The translations under genes were made by a program, and so were the position numbers. Source: CAWEHT01 sp963808455 (GTDB lineage Bacteria; Chloroflexota; Anaerolineae; CG2-30-64-16). From it: DNA of 25,960 bases. The notes below the pieces were generated by a model. The model searched no databases, was not told the origin of the DNA, and saw only the letters and a list, made by a program, of their open reading frames with translations. Positions 7,021-13,945 of the stretch are shown here, piece by piece. The first letter of the stretch is position 1, and each line of letters begins with the position of its first letter. The stretch is from contig CAWEHT010000044.1 in the NCBI GenBank assembly GCA_963808455.1, positions 1 to 25,960 of the forward strand, written 5' to 3'.

Positions 7021-7986
7021 ATGAATACACCACGTCTCGGCGATCCTTCCCTCGGTCGTCTGCGAACCAAGCTGATCTTCAACCCCGGCGCGGGGGCAGC
7101 CGGCGAGTCGCCCTTTCAGCTGATGGATGTGATCAGGGAGATGCAAGCCTGGAAGCTCCTTCCGGAAGCTTACCTGATCGAACCGGGCTCCGACTTGCGG
7201 CAGGTGGTCCAGGACGCCCTCGCGGAAGGGTTTCGCATGTTCGCGGTTTGCGGCGGTGACGGCACCATTTCGGCCGTGGCCCGAACGCTGGCAGGCACGC
7301 GTGCTACCCTGGGAATCATACCCATGGGCACGCAGAACAACACGGCCCTCAGCCTGGGCATCCCATCAGATATCCCCGCTGCCGTGGCCATCCTGCGGGC
7401 GGGCAGGCGCATCAAAGTGGACGTCGGCATGGCTGCCTGTGGCAAGGACAACACGCCCTTCCTGGAGGTCTGCTCGGTCGGGCTGGTATCGAGCCTTTTC
7501 CCGTCTGCCGACGATATCCAACACGGCAACCTGGCGCGGGTGGGCGACTTTCTGGCCACGCTGGTCGGCTCTCCGCCGGCCGAGATACACCTGGTGCTGG
7601 ACCGCAAGCAGGCGATCCACAGCCTGGGTCATATCGTACTGGTCTCCAACATGCCCGTTATCGGCCTCCATTATCGGCTCGGCAAAGCCGATTCGTTCAA
7701 CGATGGCTTGCTGGATGTGTTGTTCTTTGCGGATCTATCCAAACTGGACCTGCTGAGCTATGTTTTTCAAGGGGTGGGCACAGGTGTGCCGGAAGACTCA
7801 CGCATCCAACACTACCACGTTCGCAGGGTGGATATCGACACTCACCCTGCCATGCCGGTCATGGCCGACGGGAGCCCGCTAGGAGAAGGGCTGGTGCGTA
7901 TCGAAGTGCGGCGCCGCGCCCTGGCGGTGATGGTCGGCTTGCCGGTGCCGGCGGCGTTGCCGGAGCAGGGCAAGGTCGCGGAGTAA
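7021..7986 (+). CDS. diacylglycerol kinase-family lipid kinase (DagK/YegS type)
   Basis: A 321-residue member of the diacylglycerol/sphingosine kinase catalytic family, which phosphorylates a lipid hydroxyl using ATP at the membrane face. The N-terminus has the phosphate loop LIFNPGAG (residues 18-25), followed by the ATP-binding GGDGTISAVARTL at 78-90 and IIPMGTQNNTALSLGIP at 99-115, where GTQNN replaces the more common GTANDFA. Downstream FNDGLLDVLFFADLSK and MADGSPLGEG match the C-terminal beta domain. The actual lipid is not determined by sequence. The start at 7021 follows the Pgm stop by 28 bp, and the next gene starts 7 bp after this one ends, so the two form an operon with a PAP2 phosphatase, an enzyme pair with opposite effects on lipid phosphate. 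Confidence 0.9.
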   Translation: MNTPRLGDPSLGRLRTKLIFNPGAGAAGESPFQLMDVIREMQAWKLLPEAYLIEPGSDLRQVVQDALAEGFRMFAVCGGDGTISAVARTLAGTRATLGIIPMGTQNNTALSLGIPSDIPAAVAILRAGRRIKVDVGMAACGKDNTPFLEVCSVGLVSSLFPSADDIQHGNLARVGDFLATLVGSPPAEIHLVLDRKQAIHSLGHIVLVSNMPVIGLHYRLGKADSFNDGLLDVLFFADLSKLDLLSYVFQGVGTGVPEDSRIQHYHVRRVDIDTHPAMPVMADGSPLGEGLVRIEVRRRALAVMVGLPVPAALPEQGKVAE

Positions 7987-7993
7987 CAGGCGC

Positions 7994-8776
7994 GTGAGTC
8001 CGGAGAGCGGAACGAGTTTGCCTGAAGATGAGGCTCGCAAGACAAATGCCCGCCGGCCCCTACTCATGAGGGTCAATCGAGCACTTGCCTGGCGGGCCGC
8101 CCTCGCGGCCGGCCTGCTCCTGACTGTGGCGCTCATGCCTTCCTCGGCGCGCGTGACGTTTTGGGACGGCATGGAGGCCCACGGAACCCTGGCGGGCCTG
8201 TTGTTGGTATTTAGCCTGTTGGCGCTCTCGCTGCTATGGTCCGCAGGCCAGCGCCTGGACGCATGGGCCTTCCTGTTCTTCAACCTGCGGGGCCCGCGCC
8301 CGCTGTGGCTGGACCGGGTGATGCTGGGTTTCACCCAGATCGGCAATGGCATCACCGGGCTGGCAATTGCCTTGATCTGTTTCGGGGCCGGGGATCGTCT
8401 GCTGGCCTACGAGATCGTGCTGGGCATCTTGACGTTATGGCTGGTGGTCGAGTTCACGAAGGACTTGCTGCGCCGGAGGCGGCCCTTTATCCGGCTGACC
8501 CAGGCACGCGTCGTCGGCCATCGGGAGGGCGGGCGATCCTTCCCGAGCGGCCACACGAGCCAGGGCTTTTTCATGGCGACCCTGATGGCCCAACATTTCC
8601 ACGCGCCCTTATGGGCAGCACTCCCATTGTACGGCATTGCCCTGCTGTTGGGCATGACGCGGATGTACGTCGGGGCGCATTACCCGCGGGATGTGCTGGC
8701 GGGGGCCATCCTGGGCAGCGCCTGGGGCCTTCTGGTGGCGATTGTCAACCCTCAAGTGCTGGTGCGGCTCGGATGA
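7994..8776 (+). CDS. PAP2-family membrane phosphatase
   Basis: An integral-membrane lipid phosphate or undecaprenyl-diphosphate phosphatase of 260 residues. All three catalytic motifs are visible: K156 to P164 (KDLLRRRRP, the KX6RP motif), SFPSGHTSQ at 182-190 with PSGH, and R223-X5-H229-X3-D233 (TRMYVGAHYPRDVL). Hydrophobic helices occur around 33-50, 65-83, 118-132, 142-154, 205-221 and 235-252. The GTG start at 7994 gives a charged cytoplasmic tail of about 24 residues; ATG at residue 25 is an alternative. It follows the lipid kinase at 7 bp and ends just before a strong hairpin, so it closes the transcription unit. The substrate cannot be decided, but the coupling suggests phosphatidate or polyprenyl phosphate recycling. 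Confidence 0.9.
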   Translation: MSPESGTSLPEDEARKTNARRPLLMRVNRALAWRAALAAGLLLTVALMPSSARVTFWDGMEAHGTLAGLLLVFSLLALSLLWSAGQRLDAWAFLFFNLRGPRPLWLDRVMLGFTQIGNGITGLAIALICFGAGDRLLAYEIVLGILTLWLVVEFTKDLLRRRRPFIRLTQARVVGHREGGRSFPSGHTSQGFFMATLMAQHFHAPLWAALPLYGIALLLGMTRMYVGAHYPRDVLAGAILGSAWGLLVAIVNPQVLVRLG

Positions 8777-8785
8777 GACGACCAA

Positions 8786-8806
8786 GGGGGTTGCATGGCA
8801 ACCCCC
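8786..8806 (+). terminator. hairpin terminator after the PAP2 gene
   Basis: GGGGGTTG and CAACCCCC form a perfect 8-bp stem around CATGG, 9 bp after the stop codon. There is no T run, but position and stem strength suit the end of the 2758-8776 block. Confidence 0.65.
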
Positions 8807-8807
8807 T

Positions 8808-9072
8808 CAACTGAATCATCGCCACGTCAACGCAGCCCGTGGGTATGTGCTTGCTGCCGCCAATCTGACCGATCCCGGAGGGGGCAGCGACCAGGAATTC
8901 CCCGAGCGCCTCGAGCCATTGGTCGAGCAATTGGCGGCAATGCACAACCACCAGCGTCTTAACTTTGCGCTGGGCGATCAAGTACGCCGCGACAACGGTC
9001 TTGCCGAAAGCCGTCGCAACCGCCAGGACGCCTGTGTCGTGACCCATTAACGCCTGGCGGCCTGTTGCCGTT
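8808..9072 (-). pseudogene. TOTE-type superfamily II helicase, internal fragment
   Basis: Read on the minus strand, a frameshifted start ERQQAAR/ALMGHDTGVLA leads into the Walker A-like ATAFGKTVVAAYLIAQRKVK, then TLVVVHCRQLLDQW (helicase motif Ia) and IGQIGGSKHIPTG. This order is typical of the DEAD-like helicase part of TOTE conflict systems (primase-helicase-nuclease fusions). The frame breaks near 9050 (one G short) and homology stops after VDVAMIQL at the hairpin, so only about 85 residues of a protein of many hundreds remain. It is a remnant, not a working gene, and abuts another remnant on the opposite strand. Confidence 0.7.
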
Positions 9073-9074
9073 CA

Positions 9075-9261
9075 ATCTGCACGAACAGCAAGAGATAGAT
9101 CTTCTTGAGGAAGGCGACGGCAAACTGTCAGCTTACGAATTCAAGTGGTCGAACCGCAAGTCGACCTCTATGCCCAGCCAGTGGCTGGCCGCTTGTCCCG
9201 CGGCTCTCTACCCCTTGTTGCCCCCGAAAACTACCTGGATTTCGTTGCCCCAGCCCACTGA
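9075..9261 (+). pseudogene. DUF4143-type ATPase, C-terminal fragment
   Basis: The plus strand encodes HEQQEIDLLEEGDGKLSAYE then FKWS, and, after a frame change near 9210, VAPENYLDFVAPAH followed by a stop at 9259-9261. The E-I-D-x-x-E-E and A-Y-E-F-K-W strings and the P-E-N-Y-L-D-F end are the restriction-endonuclease-like C-terminus of AAA ATPases carrying DUF4143. About 60 residues survive. The fragment begins where the helicase remnant ends, so this spot looks like a scar of several insertions and deletions. Confidence 0.65.
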
Positions 9262-9659
9262 GCGGCTCACATCGTTGAACAGCACGACACGACCGGTCAT
9301 GCCAATGTGGCAGAGCTTCTCATGCCTTTGACCGAGGAGAATCATCAGGAAGGGTTCTGCCGGCCCGGCTAACCCGTGCCGAGCTGGCCTCCCAAGGTGC
9401 CAACACGCTGTGACGGCGCGCAACATCTCGCGCCGCGTGGCGCCAGGTACCAAAGGCAGCGCAGGCGCCTCGCGTTCGTGTCTCTGCGCCCGGCAGCATT
9501 CCGGGCCAACGGGCGCCTTCGTGAAGCGTACTGCAATCCTGCTGATCGGGATGCTCTTGTGCGGGTTGTCCGGCGGTCCGGCAGCGCAGACCACCGCGCA
9601 GGGCTCGCTGCCTGGGTCGGTCACGCGAACCGGGATCTGATTCTCTTTGGCTGGCGACT
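9262..9659. other. gene-poor stretch
   Basis: No supported gene. A short plus-strand frame from GTG 9523 begins VKRTAILLIGMLLCGLSG and resembles a signal peptide, but it stops after 39 residues without further identity. A minus-strand frame across the region has no family resemblance. It probably holds more remnant sequence. Confidence 0.4.
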
Positions 9660-10112
9660 CTACAGCTTGCTGCGTCGCTCGAACCAGCCGGCCCGAACGC
9701 TCTCCCGCACGTCGAATTCCGGCACGTACGGTTTGATGTCCAGCAGCGGGGTGCCGTCCAGCACGTCCACCCCTTCGACGTCCAGCCGGTTGCCCTGGCG
9801 CCTAACCAGTTTCACGGTAGAGATGCCGATGGGGTTGGGGCGGCAGGGAAAGCGCGTGGCGAACAGGCCGTGCAACTGATCGTCGAGAAATGGGGTCACC
9901 CGCAGCGCATAGCCCTCCGAGCAATGGAACACGTAAAGCAGCGTGATGTGCGAGAAGCCTTCGATGTCCTGCAGCCCTTCTTCGAACTCGGGATAGACTT
10001 CAACCTGGCCGCGCGCCTGCGAACGAGCGGCCTGGACCGGCGTGGCGGCTTTCTCCGCGAACGGCGAACTGATGACCCCGATGGGCCGCATGACGAACTG
10101 CTCTGCGGTCAT
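9660..10112 (-). CDS. trmO: tRNA t6A37 methyltransferase TrmO-type protein
   Basis: A 150-residue single-domain TrmO/TsaA (UPF0066) protein. The family uses S-adenosylmethionine to N6-methylate threonylcarbamoyladenosine 37 of certain tRNAs; short homologues without the C-terminal extension of E. coli TrmO are common and may have other substrates. Visible motifs: MRPIGVISSPF at 8-18, then EVYPEFEEGLQDIEGFSHI and LLYVFH, FATRFPCRPNPIGISTVKL near 85-103 (the characteristic R-PNPIG signature), and DVLDGTPLLDIKPYVPEFD near the end. The start at 10112 lies in the same direction as the HAD gene upstream, but a hairpin at 10155-10170 sits between them. The identification is firm; the substrate is inference. 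Confidence 0.9.
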   Translation of the reverse strand: MTAEQFVMRPIGVISSPFAEKAATPVQAARSQARGQVEVYPEFEEGLQDIEGFSHITLLYVFHCSEGYALRVTPFLDDQLHGLFATRFPCRPNPIGISTVKLVRRQGNRLDVEGVDVLDGTPLLDIKPYVPEFDVRESVRAGWFERRSKL

Positions 10113-10154
10113 GGCTTGTTCTGATACTCCCGTTGTAACGACAAAAGGCGTACG

Positions 10155-10170
10155 CCCCGCACCTGCGGGG
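10155..10170 (-). terminator. short GC hairpin upstream of trmO
   Basis: CCCCGC and GCGGGG form a perfect 6-bp stem with a 4-nt loop; on the minus strand a short T run (CTTTTG) follows 7 nt later. It could terminate the HAD transcript before trmO. The 10125-10302 gap also contains a minus-strand 26-codon frame starting MACMSGASTISGG, too short to support. Confidence 0.5.
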
Positions 10171-10302
10171 ATGCTGCGCCCTACCCGACCGTGCGCACGA
10201 CGGCCGCTTCATCGGTGACCTGCCCGCCCGAGATGGTCGAGGCGCCGCTCATGCAGGCCATCTCAAGCGTCTGCCTCAGAAAACAAGGATAACAGCTGAT
10301 CT

Positions 10303-10773
10303 TTAGCGGCGCAGGGTGGCAACCAGACGCCTCGGGCGGAGCAACAAATCGAGGGCGTCCTCGATGCACGGCACGACGACATCGGCGGTCCGCAGTGCAG
10401 CCAGCGCCAAGCCTTCAGGCCCCAATACAGCGATCCCGAGGGCAGCCTCGGCCAGCATGAGCGCATCGTTGGCACCGTTGCCGATGGCTACGGTCTGGGC
10501 GGCGCCGAGTTGCCGTACGAGAGCCTGCTTCTGGCGTGCCTCGTCCCCCGGAACGATACGATGCAAGCGGATGTCCAGAGCCGCGGCGGCCGCGGCAGCC
10601 TTCCCCTGCGTATCCGCCGTGAGCAGATAGACTGCCATGTCGGGCGCCAGCGCTCCCAGCCGCTCGGCCACGCCGTCCAGGATGCGCCCGTCCAGCGCGA
10701 TGGTGCCGTTGAGGTCGAGCGCCAGGCACTCGAGCTCGCGCGTTCGGTCTCCCGGCACATCGATACGAATCAT
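10303..10773 (-). CDS. HAD-superfamily hydrolase, soluble P-type-ATPase-like
   Basis: A 156-residue single-domain HAD phosphatase. The nucleophile motif is ALDLNGTIALDG at 18-29 (D20), motif II is the threonine in LLTADTQGK near 51-58, and motif IV is AIGNGANDALMLAEAALGIA near 96-115. The D-L-N-G-T plus G-N-G-x-N-D arrangement and the small size match the group annotated as soluble P-type ATPase-like, resembling an isolated phosphorylation domain of metal-transporting ATPases. The substrate is unknown. Its ATG overlaps the stop of the 48-codon ORF upstream (ATGA), so the two are translationally coupled and share the minus-strand promoter at 10949-10977, back to back with the XRE-cupin regulator. 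Confidence 0.88.
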   Translation of the reverse strand: MIRIDVPGDRTRELECLALDLNGTIALDGRILDGVAERLGALAPDMAVYLLTADTQGKAAAAAAALDIRLHRIVPGDEARQKQALVRQLGAAQTVAIGNGANDALMLAEAALGIAVLGPEGLALAALRTADVVVPCIEDALDLLLRPRRLVATLRR

Positions 10774-10916
10774 GCCCTGGCCTGCGGGGCCGGCATCACC
10801 GGGACACGGGCCGCCGGCGCCGGCTCGGCCACGCGCTGCGCGATGGGCGTGAACGCATCCGCCGCACAGCGCTCGATCATGCCGCCATCGCTTTCGACTG
10901 AAACCGCGATACGCAT
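10770..10916 (-). CDS. small ORF coupled to the HAD gene
   Basis: A 48-residue frame beginning MRIAVSVESDGG and ending in an Ala/Pro-rich tail. Support comes from an excellent ribosome-binding site (AAAGGAGT, 7 nt before the ATG), a promoter match upstream and the ATGA overlap with the HAD gene. The first eight residues resemble the start of dinitrogenase iron-molybdenum cofactor (NifX/NifB-type) domains, but the rest is lost, so it may be a truncated remnant of such a protein or a leader peptide enabling coupled translation. Confidence 0.6.
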   Translation of the reverse strand: MRIAVSVESDGGMIERCAADAFTPIAQRVAEPAPAARVPVMPAPQARA

Positions 10917-10948
10917 GAGCCTACTCCTTTGTTGGCTGGGACAGGCCA

Positions 10949-10977
10949 ACCGTAGCACAGGCCCGGCTGCATGTCAA
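10949..10977 (-). promoter_or_regulatory. sigma70-type promoter for the small ORF-HAD operon
   Basis: On the minus strand TTGACA (10977-10972), a 17-base spacer and TACGGT (10954-10949), followed about 33 bases later by the ATG at 10916. The -35 is a consensus match. Confidence 0.65.
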
Positions 10978-10992
10978 GTATAGTAGTTGACA
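10972..10992. promoter_or_regulatory. palindromic operator candidate between divergent promoters
   Basis: TGTCAA, nine bases, TTGACA: the -35 boxes of both divergent promoters are the two arms of one palindrome. A regulator bound here would block both promoters; the neighbouring XRE-cupin protein is the obvious candidate. Confidence 0.5.
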
Positions 10993-11015
10993 GCGTTCCA
11001 GGGAAGTGATATCGT
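10987..11015 (+). promoter_or_regulatory. sigma70-type promoter for the XRE-cupin gene
   Basis: TTGACA at 10987-10992, a 17-base spacer, TATCGT at 11010-11015. It is 55 bases ahead of the chosen start codon. Confidence 0.7.
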
Positions 11016-11069
11016 ACCGTATGTTATTTGACCATTCAGGAGATGGTTTTGCCAGGGCAAGGTGATGTC

Positions 11070-11678
11070 ATGGCCCAAGAACTATCAGTGGGCGGCAGCC
11101 TGCGGGCCATCCGCCAGGAACGTGAACTGTCGCAGAGGGCGCTGGCAGAGAAAGCGGGCCTGTCCCCCAATGCCATCAGCCTGATCGAGCGCGACGAGAT
11201 CTCCCCGAGCGTGGCTACGCTGCAACGGCTGGCAACGGCGCTCGGCGTCAAGATGAGCTACTTCTTCGACACGGCGGCGGAGGCCAAGGTGATCTATTCC
11301 AGGGCTGGGACGCGGACCCAGGTCGCGGCTGGCGGGGTCACCATCGAGGGGCTGGGATCGCGGCTGCGCGATCAGCAGCTGGAGCCGTTCCACCTGACCC
11401 TGGCGCCGCAAGCCGACGCCGGCGACCACCACGTAGTGCACGCCGGCCAGGAATTCGTATGCTGTTATCGGGGCTGCGTGGATTACGAGATCGATGGGAC
11501 AACGTACGTCCTGACCGCGGGCGACTACCTGTTGTTTGAGGCGGAATTGTCCCACTACTGGCACAACGGGGGCCAGGAAACAGCCGAGCTGCTGCTCATT
11601 TTGCGGGCGCCGGATTTCCCCGAGGACCTGGCGCGCCGGCATTTCACCAGGCATCCGTCCGTGGGGCATATCCGATAA
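11070..11678 (+). CDS. XRE-family transcriptional regulator with cupin sensor domain
   Basis: A 202-residue regulator: a Cro/C1-type helix-turn-helix at about 8-63 (LRAIRQERELSQRALAEKAG, then LSPNAISLIERDEISPS and LQRLATALGVKMSYFF) and a C-terminal cupin at about 120-185 (HHVVHAGQEFVCCYRGCVDY, YVLTAGDYLLFEAELSHYW). This architecture typically controls one or a few adjacent metabolic genes in response to a small ligand. ATG 11070 is preferred because AGGTGA lies correctly upstream; in-frame starts at 11028 and 11043 have poor sites. It is transcribed away from the small ORF-HAD operon, and a palindrome lies between, so autoregulation plus control of that operon is likely. The ligand is unknown; a histidine pair in the cupin could bind a metal. 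Confidence 0.92.
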   Translation: MAQELSVGGSLRAIRQERELSQRALAEKAGLSPNAISLIERDEISPSVATLQRLATALGVKMSYFFDTAAEAKVIYSRAGTRTQVAAGGVTIEGLGSRLRDQQLEPFHLTLAPQADAGDHHVVHAGQEFVCCYRGCVDYEIDGTTYVLTAGDYLLFEAELSHYWHNGGQETAELLLILRAPDFPEDLARRHFTRHPSVGHIR

Positions 11679-11681
11679 CGG

Positions 11682-11747
11682 GGCCACTGCTTCTTCTCCA
11701 AGGCCATCCGCGGCGCTCGGTTCGGCAAGCGCGCGGTGGCGCCGTAA
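11682..11747 (+). pseudogene. possible C-terminal remnant of a membrane cytochrome b-type subunit
   Basis: Directly after the regulator's stop, an open stretch encodes GHCFFSKAIRGARFGKRAVA ending PTAA-type at stop 11747 (final residue proline). It has no start of its own. The FFS-A-RFGKR pattern resembles the cytoplasmic end of NarI/DsrM-like haem b subunits, and it is followed by a strong ribosome-binding site and a 4Fe-4S remnant, as in electron-transfer operons. Too short for a firm call. Confidence 0.3.
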
Positions 11748-11756
11748 GGAGGCCCT

Positions 11757-11924
11757 ACGTGCACAGCGCAAGCACAGGACGTTTTCGTCAGGGAGACGGG
11801 GGGCTGGGTCGCCGTTCAGCTGGAAGCCTGCACGCGATGCGGCACGTGCGCCGAGGCGTGCCACTTCTTCTACCCGGCCACCGGCAGAATGTTACACGGA
11901 TCCTTGCCGTCGGCGTGGCTGTAA
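11757..11924 (+). pseudogene. 4Fe-4S ferredoxin-type subunit (HdrD/DsrK-like), N-terminal remnant
   Basis: A 55-residue frame placed behind a near-perfect AAGGAGG site but opening with ACG instead of ATG, then CTAQAQDVFVRETGGWVAVQ, and the iron-sulfur motif CTRCGTCAEACHFFYPATG. The C-x2-C-x2-C-x3-C spacing and sequence are those of the first cluster of HdrD/DsrK-type iron-sulfur reductases, which run to about 400 residues or more. Here it stops at 11924 with nothing of the second cluster or CCG domains. It is probably a decayed gene with a lost start codon and a large 3' deletion; a rare ACG start is possible but the truncation remains. Confidence 0.6.
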
Positions 11925-12002
11925 CCAAACCGGGCCTCTGCCGTCTAACCAATAGCAAGGCAAGAGACATTCTTCACAGAACAGAGCCGCTCTAAGGACG
12001 CG

Positions 12003-12104
12003 GTGATCCGTTCGGCCGAGCAATCCGCGGTCAAGAAACACCTGGAAAACCCGCCGCAAATTGGCGTCACCACAGTTTTCGAGGAAGTGGCCGCGCCGCA
12101 CTGA
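12003..12104 (+). CDS. very small ORF, possibly a C-terminal remnant
   Basis: A 33-residue frame from GTG 12003 beginning VIRSAEQSAVKKHLENPPQ and ending TVFEEVAAPH. It has no clear ribosome-binding site. It reads like the helical end of a larger protein, possibly part of the decayed electron-transfer locus just upstream, but I cannot name it. Confidence 0.25.
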   Translation: MIRSAEQSAVKKHLENPPQIGVTTVFEEVAAPH

Positions 12105-12139
12105 GGGGCAAGGCTTTTGCAAAGGAGAAATGGATCGTC

Positions 12140-12355
12140 ATGCCACTTTACGAGTTCCAATGTGCCCTGTGTGACAGCACCTTCGAGGAGTTGATGGCGG
12201 CCGCCCGGGGGGCCGCGACAACCCTTGACGTCACCTGCCCGAAGTGTGGCAGCCGCGACGTGCGCCGCAAGGTGTCGTTATTTGCCTCCAAGAGCGGCGG
12301 AGGGAGCAGCAGCGCCTATTCCTCTTCAGCAGGGGGATGCGCTCCAAGCGGCTGA
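12140..12355 (+). CDS. FmdB-family zinc ribbon protein
   Basis: A 71-residue protein starting MPLYEFQCALCDSTFEEL. The two cysteine pairs C8-x2-C11 and C33-x2-C36 (TCPKCGSRDVRRKVSLF) form the zinc ribbon of the FmdB/CxxC_CxxC_SSSS family, followed by the usual Ser/Gly-rich tail. The family is named after a putative regulator of formamidase expression, but no general function is established. AAGGAGA lies 12 bases upstream of the ATG. It stands alone between decayed genes and the MDR oxidoreductase. Confidence 0.9.
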   Translation: MPLYEFQCALCDSTFEELMAAARGAATTLDVTCPKCGSRDVRRKVSLFASKSGGGSSSAYSSSAGGCAPSG

Positions 12356-12476
12356 GGCATTCGCCGCTAGCCGGCCGTGTGCCGGCCAATGTCCGCCGGA
12401 GAATCCGGGGTGAACACCCGGCCCTCCGGCATCCAGCGCGATAATTCCGCTGCCAGCATCAGAGCCAGGAAGCATT

Positions 12477-12572
12477 ATGCCACTCAGCATCGCCCACATC
12501 CCCGGCCTCGAGGACATTGCCCGCGAGGCCAGGCAACGTCTGCAGCGCGTCATCGAAGCCGTCGAAGCCTGA
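12477..12572 (+). CDS. very small ORF of unknown function
   Basis: A 31-residue frame starting MPLSIAHIPGLEDIAREARQ and ending in an amphipathic helix (RLQRVIEAVEA). AGGAA is well spaced upstream. It has no recognised family and could be a remnant. The remainder of 12356-12611 holds nothing else I can support. Confidence 0.3.
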   Translation: MPLSIAHIPGLEDIAREARQRLQRVIEAVEA

Positions 12573-12611
12573 GTCGGCAATCGCGTGCGTCCTGCAAGAA
12601 GGAATGCAACC

Positions 12612-13635
12612 ATGGCCCCCAAGCAGAATCGGCAAATTGTGCTCAAGAACCGCCCGCAGGGCATGCCAACCGTGGAGAACTTCGCCGTCGTAGAGACTCC
12701 GGTGCCTTCGGCGATGCCCGGTCAGGTCCTCCGCCAGACCATCTACCTGTCCCTGGATCCCTACATCGCGCGGGCGGATGAGCGCTGCGCGGTCCTATGC
12801 CCAGCCGGTGGAGGTCGGGCAGGTGATGGTTGGCGGAACGGTGAGCCGCGTGATCGCATCCAATAGCCCGGCCTTTGCCGAGGGCGATATCGTCCTTGGC
12901 TACGACGGCTGGCAGGAGTATGGCCTGTCAGATGGCGCGGAGCTCCGAAAACTCGACCCTACCATGGCCCCCATCTCGTATGCCCTGGGCGTGCTGGGCA
13001 TGCCCGGCATGACAGCATATGTCGCGCTGCTCGACGTGGGCCGCCCAAGGCCGGGGGAGACCGTCGTCGTCTCGGCAGCCTCTGGTGCAGTCGGGTCGGT
13101 GGCGGGCCAGATCGCCAGGCTCCAGGATTGCCGGGCTGTGGGCATTGCCGGCAGCGACGCCAAGTGTGAGTATGTCACCAGCGCCCTGGGCTTTGATGCC
13201 TGCATCAACTACAAGTCTCAAGAGCTCGATGCAGCACTGCATAGCGCCTGCCCGAGGGGGATCGACGTGTACTTCGACAACGTCGCCGGCCCTATCCTCG
13301 AAGCGGTCTTGCGGCACATCAATGTCGGTGCGCGCATCCCGCTGGTGGGCCTCATCTCGCAGTACAACGCCTCCTCACTGCCTGCCGGACCAAACCTGGG
13401 TGTCCTCCTGACACAAAGTGCCATGATCCAGGGTTTCCTGGTAGGCGATCATAGCCATCGGTTACCGGACTTCCAGGCCGACATGAGCCGCTGGCTCGGC
13501 GAAGGGAGGATCAAGTACCTGGAAGATATCGTGGGGGGTTTGGAAAATGCGCCGCAAGCGTTCCTGGGGCTTTTCGAGGGACGGAACTTCGGCAAGCTCC
13601 TGGTGCGCGTCAGCGATGATCCGTTCCGCCAGTAG
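12612..13635 (+). pseudogene. MDR-family NADP-dependent oxidoreductase (CurA/PTGR-like), one frameshift
   Basis: Zinc-independent medium-chain reductase that reduces alpha,beta-unsaturated carbonyls with NADPH. The first frame runs MAPKQNRQIVLKNRPQGMPT to YLSLDPYIARA; the second continues with MSAARSYAQPVEVGQVMVGG, GMTAYVALLDVGRPRPGETV, the Rossmann motif VSAASGAVGSVAGQIARLQ, DVYFDNVAGPILEAVL and ends KLLVRVSDDPF. Removing one base near 12775-12777 (a GCGGATG context) gives a continuous 340-residue protein, exactly the family's length. LYLSLDPY and VEVGQVMVGGTV are family hallmarks. AAGGAA lies before ATG 12612. The frame break is more likely a sequencing error than a mutation, as similar one-base breaks occur elsewhere in this contig. 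Confidence 0.88.
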
Positions 13636-13735
13636 CTCGGGGCCAGGCGAGTTCGATCGATGGCTTCGCCGAAGTTTTGCTGCACGCGGCTCGAAGGCAA
13701 GCTAACCGCCATTCCCGCCTCTCACGCTGGCTATC

Positions 13736-13933
13736 TTATCTATCATGGGTAATACTGTGCCTCGGTGAGCCCTGTGTCAAGGCCGGATACTTGCCAGAAT
13801 GGGCCGGTTGCCCACCAGCAGCGGCAATGAGGGCCAGGGCAAGCAGCCACGAGCGCGCTCCGCCCCGATGAGCCGGCAACTCGGTAGAGGCAATGCGGGT
13901 CTCGGATCCCCTGTGGGCGGCATATCGAGCCAT
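13736..13933 (-). CDS. small putative exported or membrane protein
   Basis: A 65-residue frame starting MARYAAHRGSETRI with one hydrophobic stretch (SWLLALALIAAAGG). AGAGGTGAT lies 4 nt before the ATG at 13933 and overlaps the stop region of the transporter gene upstream, so it could be translated as the last gene of that operon. No family is recognised, and composition alone does not prove it is coding. Confidence 0.35.
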   Translation of the reverse strand: MARYAAHRGSETRIASTELPAHRGGARSWLLALALIAAAGGQPAHSGKYPALTQGSPRHSITHDR

Positions 13934-13945
13934 GCGGATCACCTC

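Noticed and set aside
9208..9624. Minus-strand 138-codon frame
   Set aside because: No recognised domain, overlaps the DUF4143 remnant on the other strand, no ribosome-binding site.
11085..11864. Minus-strand 259-codon frame
   Set aside because: Antisense of the XRE-cupin regulator, no domain features.
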